Under the pieces are notes generated by a model. The model saw nothing but the letters and a program-made list of their open reading frames with translations, was not told the DNA's origin and made no database searches. From Pseudomonadota bacterium (lineage in GTDB: Bacteria > Pseudomonadota > Gammaproteobacteria > Steroidobacterales > Steroidobacteraceae), in the NCBI GenBank assembly GCA_021815905.1, contig JAKAZP010000105.1, positions 1 to 8,026 on the forward strand: a stretch of DNA of 8,026 bases. The letters run 5' to 3'. This document shows positions 1 to 8,026 of the stretch, one piece after another. Position 1 is the stretch's first letter; every line of letters begins with the position of its first letter. The position numbers and the translations under genes are program-made.

Positions 1-923
1 CGCGCGCGCGCGGCGCGCAGCTCATCGCGCGAGAGCGACTCGAGCGCATCGAGGTGGCGCAGCAGGGCCGCCTTCAGGCTCGCGGACATCGCGGCCGGAT
101 TGCGGTGCGCGCCACCGAGCGGCTCCTCGATGACCTCATCGAGCAGGCCGAGCTTCCAGAGCCGATCGGCGGTCAGGTTGAGCGACTCGGCCGCGGCCTC
201 CTTCTTTTCCTGACTCTTCCACAGGATCGAGGCGCAGCCCTCCGGGGAGATCACCGAGTAGGTGCTGTACTGCAGCATGAGCAGCCGGTCGCACACGCCG
301 ATCGCGAGCGCGCCGCCGGATCCACCCTCCCCCGTCACCACCGTCAAGATCGGCACGCTCAGCACCGACATCTCGAACAGATTGCGCGCGATCGCCTCGC
401 TCTGGCCGCGCTCCTCGGCGCCGACGCCCGGATAGGCGCCCTGGGTGTCGATCAGCGTCACGAGCGGCAGCCCGAAGCGCTCGGCGAGCCGCATGAGGCG
501 CAGCGCCTTGCGGTAGCCCTCGGGCTTGGGCATGCCGTAGTTGCGCCGCACGCGCTCCTTGGTGTCGCGGCCTTTCTGATGCCCGATGATCATGATCGCC
601 CGGCCCTCGATCCGGCAGAGGCCACCGACGATCGCCTGATCGTCCGCGAACATCCGATCGCCGTGCAGCTCGTTGAAGTCGCTGCAGATGGCCGCAATGT
701 AATCGAGCGTGTAGGGACGGCGCGGGTGACGCGCGAGCTGCGTGATCTGCCACGGCGTGAGGCTCGCGAAGATGCTCGTCGTGAGCTGGCGGCTCTTGCC
801 CTGCAGCCGCGTGATCTCCTCCTGGATGTTGACCTCGGACTCGGATGTGACGTGCCTCAGCTCCTCGATCTTCGCTTCGAGCTCGGCGATCGGCTGTTCG
901 AAATCCAGGAAGGCGACGGCCAT
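1..923 (-). CDS. accA: Acetyl-CoA carboxylase carboxyltransferase subunit alpha, 3' end cut by window edge
   Basis: AccA is the alpha half of the carboxyltransferase (with AccD). It moves the carboxyl group from carboxybiotin on AccB to acetyl-CoA, giving malonyl-CoA, the first committed step of fatty acid synthesis in the cytoplasm. The frame is open from ATG 923 to the window edge: 307 codons against 319 residues in E. coli, so only about ten C-terminal residues should be missing. The N-terminus reads [20 protein letters not shown], almost the E. coli start, and forms the usual helical segment. Further hallmarks are [45 protein letters not shown], the glycine-rich [12 protein letters not shown] that shapes the active site, and [20 protein letters not shown]. 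Near the C-terminus comes [10 protein letters not shown]. The usual DTPGAYPG reads DTQGAYPG here (Gln161). A weak Shine-Dalgarno, GGTGA, lies 7 bases before the ATG. It follows dnaE after 78 bases, as in related genomes. Confidence 0.98.
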   Translation of the reverse strand, partial: MAVAFLDFEQPIAELEAKIEELRHVTSESEVNIQEEITRLQGKSRQLTTSIFASLTPWQITQLARHPRRPYTLDYIAAICSDFNELHGDRMFADDQAIVGGLCRIEGRAIMIIGHQKGRDTKERVRRNYGMPKPEGYRKALRLMRLAERFGLPLVTLIDTQGAYPGVGAEERGQSEAIARNLFEMSVLSVPILTVVTGEGGSGGALAIGVCDRLLMLQYSTYSVISPEGCASILWKSQEKKEAAAESLNLTADRLWKLGLLDEVIEEPLGGAHRNPAAMSASLKAALLRHLDALESLSRDELRAARA

Positions 924-1001
924 CTATGCTTCACCGCGGTTGTGACGCTGCGCGAGGGTAAGGGGCCGCCGCCGTGTGCGCAAGCGGGACGGCCACGCCC
1001 G
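924..1001 (-). other. dnaE-accA intergenic gap
   Basis: This 78-base gap is the only sizeable non-coding stretch in the window. Read on the minus strand, it contains a 5-bp GACGG/CCGTC stem with a 6-base loop (1003-988) that starts inside the dnaE stop codon. No T-run follows, so it does not look like an intrinsic terminator. A weak sigma70-like pair can be drawn: TTGCGC at 983-978 and TACCCT at 960-955 with a 17-base spacer, each matching only 3 of 6 consensus positions. The accA ribosome site GGTGA is at the downstream end. In E. coli accA is thought to be transcribed both from upstream and from closer promoters. Here a private promoter is possible but not shown. Confidence 0.4.
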
Positions 1002-4556
<3,555 letters not shown>

Positions 4557-4560
4557 GGCG

Positions 4561-5223
4561 TCAGCCTTGCGCCTCGAGGGGTGCGAGCGGCAGCTCGCAC
4601 TGCTCCTGCGGCGGCTCGCCGAGCGCGCTTCTCACCGGCCGGAACGAGCGGCGGTGCAGCGGCGAGGGCTCGCGCACCGCGAGCGCCGCGAGGTGCGCCG
4701 GCGTGCCGTAGCCCTTGTGGGCGGCGAGCTCGTAGCCCGGATAACAGGCATCGAGCGCCTCCATCATCGCATCACGGGCGGTCTTCGCGAGGATCGAGGC
4801 GGCGCTGATCGCGCCGATCCGGGCGTCGCCTTCGACGATCGCCTCGGCGGTGCAGCCGAGGCGCAGATCCTCGAGCGGGGGAATCTGGTTGCCGTCGAAC
4901 CGGATGTGTGTCGGCGCGACCGGCAGGCCGAGCAGCGCGCGGCGCATCGCGAGGAAGGTCGCCCCGAGGATGTTGAGCGCGTCGATCTCGTCCCGATCGG
5001 CCCATGCGACCGACCAGGCGAGCGCGCGCGCGCGGATGAGGGCGGCGAGCCGCGCCCGCTCCGAGGGCGGCAGCACCTTCGAGTCGGCGAGCCCGTCGAT
5101 CCGACGGCGCGGGTTGAGGATGACCGCCGCCGCCACCACGGGTCCGGCGAGCGGGCCGCGTCCGGCCTCGTCGACGCCGGCGATGCGCCGGGCCGCGCCC
5201 GGGATTCCTCGCGGGACGCTCAT
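4561..5223 (-). CDS. rnhB: Ribonuclease HII
   Basis: RNase HII cuts the RNA strand of RNA-DNA hybrids and nicks 5' of single ribonucleotides left in DNA, starting ribonucleotide excision repair. It has 220 residues (E. coli 198). The four catalytic acids are present: Asp18 and Glu19 in [15 protein letters not shown], Asp110 in FDGN, and Asp133 in [21 protein letters not shown]. Other family marks are LADSK (45-49), [10 protein letters not shown] (169-178) and HRRSFRPV (190-197). The Asp110-Asp133 spacing is 23 residues against 18 in E. coli, so there is a roughly five-residue insertion. After residue 202 comes an 18-residue tail with QCELPL (208-213), which resembles a beta-clamp-binding hexapeptide. 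ATG 5223 overlaps the lpxB stop as ATGA, placing DEAGRG at the normal distance from the N-terminus. A clear Shine-Dalgarno is absent, so translation probably depends on coupling. Confidence 0.97.
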   Translation of the reverse strand: MSVPRGIPGAARRIAGVDEAGRGPLAGPVVAAAVILNPRRRIDGLADSKVLPPSERARLAALIRARALAWSVAWADRDEIDALNILGATFLAMRRALLGLPVAPTHIRFDGNQIPPLEDLRLGCTAEAIVEGDARIGAISAASILAKTARDAMMEALDACYPGYELAAHKGYGTPAHLAALAVREPSPLHRRSFRPVRSALGEPPQEQCELPLAPLEAQG

Positions 5224-6401
5224 GTCGCGGCGCTCACGCCGGCCTTGGCGCTCGCGAGCTCGAGGATGGCGGCGGCCGCGCGCCCGGCGCCCCCGCCCCG
5301 CAGCTGCTCGTGTACGCGCCGGAACTCCCTCTCGAGCTCGCGCACGTAATCCCGGTCATCGAGCCGCGCGAGCAGCGCCGCACCGAGTCCGGCGCCGGTC
5401 ACTTGCTCCTGAAAGAGCTCGGGAACCAGCGCGCGCCCGACCAGAAGATTCGGTTGCGAGAAATAAGGCACTTTGACCAGCCGCAGTCCACGGAGCAGGA
5501 ACGCCGTCAGCGCGCCGAGACGATACGCCACGACCATCGGACGGCGCGAGAGGAGCGTTTCCAGTGTAGCGGTTCCCGAGGCGACGATGGCCGCATCACA
5601 GGCGGCCAAAGCCTGCTGCGCCTGCCCATTGAGCAGCAAAACCTCCGGCGCGCCTGGGAGTTGCGCCGCATTTCTCTCGAATGCCTCACGAACTCGGGCG
5701 GTCGCCATGGGCGCGACGAAGCGCATCTGCGGCCGCTGCGCCGCGATCCACGCGGCGGCGGCGAGAAAGTCCCGCCCGAGCCGCTCGACCTCCCCGACCC
5801 GGCTGCCCGGCAACAGCGCGATGAGGGTCGCGCGCGGGTCGATGCCGAGCGCCGAGCGCGCGCCGCCGCGGTCGACCTCGAGTGGAATCTGATCCGCGAG
5901 CGGATGGCCGACGAACTCGGCGCGCACGCCGTGGCGGCAGAAGAACCCGGTCTCGAAGGGCAGCAGACACAGGACGAGATCGCAGGCGGCTGCGATCCGG
6001 CGCACCCTCCCCTGCCGCCAAGCCCAGATCTGCGGCGCGACGTATTGCACGGTCCGTACGCCGCCGCGCCTGAGGCGTGCCGCAAGCCCGAGGTTGAAGG
6101 CCGGCGCATCGATGCCGACGAACACGTGCGGCCGCTCCTCGGCGAAGCGCCGCACGAGCGAGGCCCGAAGCCGCAGCAGCCGCGGCAGATGCGGCAGCAC
6201 CTCGGCGAGCCCCATGACCGCGAGCTCCTCGGCCTGCGCCCAGGCCTCGCACCCGGCCGCGATCATCTTCGGTCCGGCGACACCGAAGCAGCGGACGTCG
6301 GGCGCGCGCGCTCTCAGCGCGCCGATCAGCGCGGCGCCGAGCTGATCCCCGGACGATTCGCCTGCGACGATGCCGACGCGCAGCGGCGCCGTTGCGGTCA
6401 T
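5220..6401 (-). CDS. lpxB: Lipid-A-disaccharide synthase
   Basis: A peripheral inner-membrane glycosyltransferase of family GT19. It joins 2,3-diacylglucosamine-1-phosphate to UDP-2,3-diacylglucosamine, forming the beta-1,6 disaccharide of lipid A and releasing UDP. It has 393 residues (E. coli 382). Visible motifs: [15 protein letters not shown] (9-23), FGVAGPKM (39-46), [12 protein letters not shown] (58-69), FVGIDAP (94-100) with the essential Asp98, PQIWAWRQ (123-130), LLPGSR (196-201) with Arg201, [11 protein letters not shown] (274-284), PMVVAYR (288-294) and QPNLLVGR (316-323). Asp98 and Arg201 have the same numbers as in E. coli. Residue 101, Asp in the usual GIDAPDFN, is Ala. The same frame stays open further upstream, but that part is the lpxA gene in another frame. 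The start [19 protein letters not shown] at 6401 overlaps the lpxA stop as ATGA and matches family N-termini. No convincing Shine-Dalgarno is seen. Confidence 0.97.
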   Translation of the reverse strand: MTATAPLRVGIVAGESSGDQLGAALIGALRARAPDVRCFGVAGPKMIAAGCEAWAQAEELAVMGLAEVLPHLPRLLRLRASLVRRFAEERPHVFVGIDAPAFNLGLAARLRRGGVRTVQYVAPQIWAWRQGRVRRIAAACDLVLCLLPFETGFFCRHGVRAEFVGHPLADQIPLEVDRGGARSALGIDPRATLIALLPGSRVGEVERLGRDFLAAAAWIAAQRPQMRFVAPMATARVREAFERNAAQLPGAPEVLLLNGQAQQALAACDAAIVASGTATLETLLSRRPMVVAYRLGALTAFLLRGLRLVKVPYFSQPNLLVGRALVPELFQEQVTGAGLGAALLARLDDRDYVRELEREFRRVHEQLRGGGAGRAAAAILELASAKAGVSAAT

Positions 6402-7168
6402 CTCACGATGCTGCGAGTGGAGTGGCGAATGAACTCGACGAACAGGCGCACTTCGGCATGCTGCGCCGCGGAGGCCTCGAGCCGATCGAGCGCCTCGCTC
6501 AACTTGAGCTCGCAGCGGTAGACCAGGCGATACGCCTCGCGGATGGCGCGGACGCGCTCCTCGCTGAAGCCGCGGCGCTTCAGACCGATGGAGTTGATGG
6601 CGTGGGGCTCGGCGGGATTTCCGGCCACCATGACGTACGGCGGCACATCGCGCGTGACGATCGCGCCGCCGGCGAGGAACGCGTGCGCGCCGACCCGGGT
6701 GAACTGGTGCACCGCCGTGAGCCCGCCGAGCGTCACGCAGTCGCCGATCTCGACATGTCCGGCGAGCGCGGCGCAGTTGGCGAACACGGTATTCGAACCG
6801 ACCACGCAGTCGTGCGCGACGTGCGAATAGGCCATGAAGAGATTGTCGTGTCCGATCCGGGTCACGCCGGAATCGTGCCCGGTGCCGCGGTTGACCGTGC
6901 AATTCTCGCGAAAGACATTGCGGTCGCCGATCTCGAGCCGCGTCGGCTCGCCGGCGTACTTCTTGTCCTGCGGATCATCGCCGATCGAGGCGAACTGGAA
7001 GACCCGGTTGCCCGCGCCGATGTCCGTCGGTCCCTTGATCACCGCGTGCGGGCCGACCACGGTGCCGGCCCCGATCCGCACGTCCGGGCCGATCACGCTG
7101 AACGGCCCCACGACCACATCCGCCGCAAGCTCCGCCCGCGGCGAGACGATGGCATGCGGGTCGATCAT
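6398..7168 (-). CDS. lpxA: Acyl-ACP--UDP-N-acetylglucosamine O-acyltransferase
   Basis: First enzyme of lipid A synthesis: it moves a 3-hydroxyacyl chain from ACP to the 3-OH of UDP-GlcNAc in the cytoplasm. It has 256 residues (E. coli 262). The first 185 or so residues are imperfect hexapeptide repeats of a left-handed beta helix (for example IGPDVRIGAGTVVGPHAVI), and the rest is the alpha-helical C-terminus starting at GLKRRGFSEERVRAIREAYR. Family marks: FQFASIGDDPQDKKYAGEPT (58-77), SHVAHDC (115-121) with the catalytic base His119 (E. coli His125), LAGH (135-138), AVHQF (152-156) and DVPPYV (174-179). Gly167 is at the hydrocarbon-ruler position (E. coli Gly173, P. aeruginosa Met169), which fits long acyl chains. 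Asn93 in VNRGT replaces the His of E. coli IHRGT. ATG 7168 overlaps the fabZ stop as ATGA, with GGAG 8 bases upstream. Confidence 0.98.
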   Translation of the reverse strand: MIDPHAIVSPRAELAADVVVGPFSVIGPDVRIGAGTVVGPHAVIKGPTDIGAGNRVFQFASIGDDPQDKKYAGEPTRLEIGDRNVFRENCTVNRGTGHDSGVTRIGHDNLFMAYSHVAHDCVVGSNTVFANCAALAGHVEIGDCVTLGGLTAVHQFTRVGAHAFLAGGAIVTRDVPPYVMVAGNPAEPHAINSIGLKRRGFSEERVRAIREAYRLVYRCELKLSEALDRLEASAAQHAEVRLFVEFIRHSTRSIVR

Positions 7169-7623
7169 TTGCCGGTCTCCGGCGCGACCATGATCTCCGC
7201 GTGGGCCACTTCGCTCCCGCCCACCTCAGCGGCGGTCGAGAAGCGCCAGATGCCCTTCAGACACCGGTCCATCTGCGCCCGCAGCACGAGCTGATCGCCC
7301 GGCTCCACCGGTTTCCTGAAGCGCGCCTTGTCGATGCCGACGAAGTAGAAGCGGGTCTGCGCGTCGGGAATGACATTCGCGCTGAGGAAGGTGAGGATGC
7401 CCGCCGCCTGCGCCAGCGCCTCGATGATGATGACTCCCGGCATGACCGGCCGGCCGGGGAAGTGCCCGGGAAAGTACGGCTCGTTGTAGGTCACGTTCTT
7501 CAGCGCGCGGATGCTCTCGCCGCTGCGCCATTCGAGCACCCGGTCGACCAGCAGGAACGGATAGCGGTGCGGAAGCTGCCGCAGAATGCCTTGAATGTCG
7601 ATCTGCAACGGATCAGTCATCAT
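7165..7623 (-). CDS. fabZ: 3-hydroxyacyl-[acyl-carrier-protein] dehydratase FabZ
   Basis: FabZ removes water from (3R)-3-hydroxyacyl-ACP to give trans-2-enoyl-ACP in the elongation cycle of fatty acid synthesis. It competes with LpxA and LpxD for the same substrates. The product has 152 residues and a single hot-dog fold. [16 protein letters not shown] (17-32) is the family signature. The active site is in [20 protein letters not shown], with His54 as catalytic histidine, and Glu68 in the central helix segment [10 protein letters not shown]. The end of the fold shows [19 protein letters not shown] (94-112). The gene starts inside the lpxD 3' end. ATG occurs twice in a row (7623 and 7620). The Shine-Dalgarno AGGAAG is 3 bases from the first and 6 from the second, so a 151-residue form starting at 7620 is at least as likely. 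The stop overlaps the lpxA start. Confidence 0.98.
   Translation of the reverse strand: MMTDPLQIDIQGILRQLPHRYPFLLVDRVLEWRSGESIRALKNVTYNEPYFPGHFPGRPVMPGVIIIEALAQAAGILTFLSANVIPDAQTRFYFVGIDKARFRKPVEPGDQLVLRAQMDRCLKGIWRFSTAAEVGGSEVAHAEIMVAPETGK
7177..7180 (-). promoter_or_regulatory. Shine-Dalgarno of lpxA
   Basis: GGAG on the minus strand, 8 bases before the lpxA ATG and inside the last codons of fabZ. It supports 7168 as the lpxA start and allows initiation in addition to coupling through the ATGA overlap. Confidence 0.6.
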
Positions 7624-8026
7624 GTTCTTCCTGATCGGGGCCGCCGGAGGCTCGGTGCTCGAGCGCTTTCAGCCGTGCGGCGAGCGAATCAATGCGTTTG
7701 AAGCGCGCCACCAGCCGGCGCCACGTATGGGCTTCCTCGAGGGGAATGCCTCCGGAGTATACCCCCGGCCGCGAGATCGAATGGCTGACCATGGTGCGGC
7801 CGGTGATCACCACATCGTCGCAGATCGTGAGGTGCCCGCCGATCCCCACCTGTCCCCCGATCATGCAACGCCGTCCGACCGTGGTGCTGCCGGAGATCCC
7901 GACGCTCGCGGCGAGCGCGCTGTGTGCGCCGAGGCGTACGTTGTGGGCGATCATGATGAGGTTGTCGAGCTTCACACCCTCCTCGATCACGGTGTCCTCG
8001 ATGGCGCCGCGATCGATGGTGGTGTT
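7613..8026 (-). CDS. lpxD: UDP-3-O-acylglucosamine N-acyltransferase, C-terminal part only
   Basis: LpxD adds a 3-hydroxyacyl chain from ACP to the 2-amino group of UDP-3-O-acyl-glucosamine, the third step of lipid A synthesis. The window holds the last 137 residues, in frame to the edge. By alignment of the catalytic histidine with E. coli His239, roughly 210 N-terminal residues lie outside. The fragment opens with [20 protein letters not shown], followed by the catalytic IAHNV (His28 of the fragment). Left-handed beta-helix hexapeptides continue through [20 protein letters not shown] and the turn ICDDVVITG. The fold closes with [18 protein letters not shown] and a C-terminal helix, where [16 protein letters not shown] aligns with the end of E. 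coli LpxD. The last residues are acidic (DQEEHDD). The start lies beyond the window. Its 3' end overlaps fabZ by 11 bases (8 if fabZ starts at the second ATG). Confidence 0.96.
   Translation of the reverse strand, partial: NTTIDRGAIEDTVIEEGVKLDNLIMIAHNVRLGAHSALAASVGISGSTTVGRRCMIGGQVGIGGHLTICDDVVITGRTMVSHSISRPGVYSGGIPLEEAHTWRRLVARFKRIDSLAARLKALEHRASGGPDQEEHDD
7627..7632 (-). promoter_or_regulatory. Shine-Dalgarno of fabZ
   Basis: AGGAAG on the minus strand, within the final codons of lpxD. It is 3 bases from ATG 7623 and 6 bases from ATG 7620. It is the strongest ribosome site in the window, and its spacing slightly favours the second ATG as the fabZ start. Confidence 0.65.

Noticed and set aside
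136..753. Minus-strand open frame of 205 codons inside accA
   Set aside because: It is out of frame with accA, whose own frame is open from 923 to the window edge and gives a near-complete, highly conserved AccA. The 205-codon product is Arg/Ala-rich with no motif.
6402..6902. N-terminal extension of lpxB in frame to 6902 (560 residues in total)
   Set aside because: The extra 167 codons lie inside lpxA in another frame and give an Arg-rich sequence unlike any LpxB. The ATGA overlap at 6398-6401 and the family N-terminus [11 protein letters not shown] fix the start at 6401.
5310..7294. Plus-strand open frames opposite lpxB and lpxA (403 and 300 codons)
   Set aside because: Low-complexity, Arg- and Asp-rich translations with no motif, lying opposite clearly conserved lpxB and lpxA. 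Typical antisense shadows at high GC.

Overview
The window is a GC-rich (about two thirds or more G+C by eye) stretch of a proteobacterial chromosome. All seven genes lie on the minus strand, so transcription runs from high to low coordinates. In that order they are lpxD (3' part only), fabZ, lpxA, lpxB, rnhB, dnaE and accA (all but the last few codons). This is the conserved lpxD-fabZ-lpxA-lpxB-rnhB-dnaE-accA cluster known from E. coli, Pseudomonas and relatives. Gene order, the E. coli-like degenerate PHP site of DnaE and the start of AccA all suggest a gammaproteobacterium. One segment of the DnaE polymerase core looks less typical of that class, and I cannot name a genus.

Layout. 8026-7613: LpxD C-terminal part. 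7623-7165: FabZ. 7168-6398: LpxA. 6401-5220: LpxB. 5223-4561: RNase HII. 4556-1002: DNA polymerase III alpha subunit. 1001-924: the only real intergenic gap, 78 bases. 923-1: acetyl-CoA carboxylase alpha subunit, cut by the window edge. The genes from lpxD to rnhB all overlap (three ATGA stop/start overlaps plus one of 8 or 11 bases), and dnaE starts 4 bases after rnhB. This points to one translationally coupled transcript, with accA the only gene that has room for its own signals.

How the genes work together. LpxA, LpxD and LpxB carry out lipid A steps: UDP-GlcNAc 3-O-acylation, N-acylation of UDP-3-acyl-GlcN, and disaccharide formation. FabZ dehydrates 3-hydroxyacyl-ACP, the same acyl pool LpxA and LpxD draw on, so it sits at the branch between phospholipid and lipid A synthesis. 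AccA supplies malonyl-CoA for that pool. RnhB and DnaE serve genome maintenance and replication, so the cluster joins envelope growth with DNA replication.

I found no mobile element, RNA gene, CRISPR array, pseudogene or new system. The annotated genes are intact housekeeping genes. The most interesting points are small: a possible beta-clamp-binding hexapeptide in the C-terminal tail of RNase HII, an altered and shorter segment in the DnaE polymerase core, single substitutions in otherwise conserved motifs of AccA and LpxB, and an LpxA acyl-chain ruler residue that predicts long (C12-C14) acyl chains. Comparisons with E. coli or Pseudomonas proteins are from memory of those sequences, not from a search.
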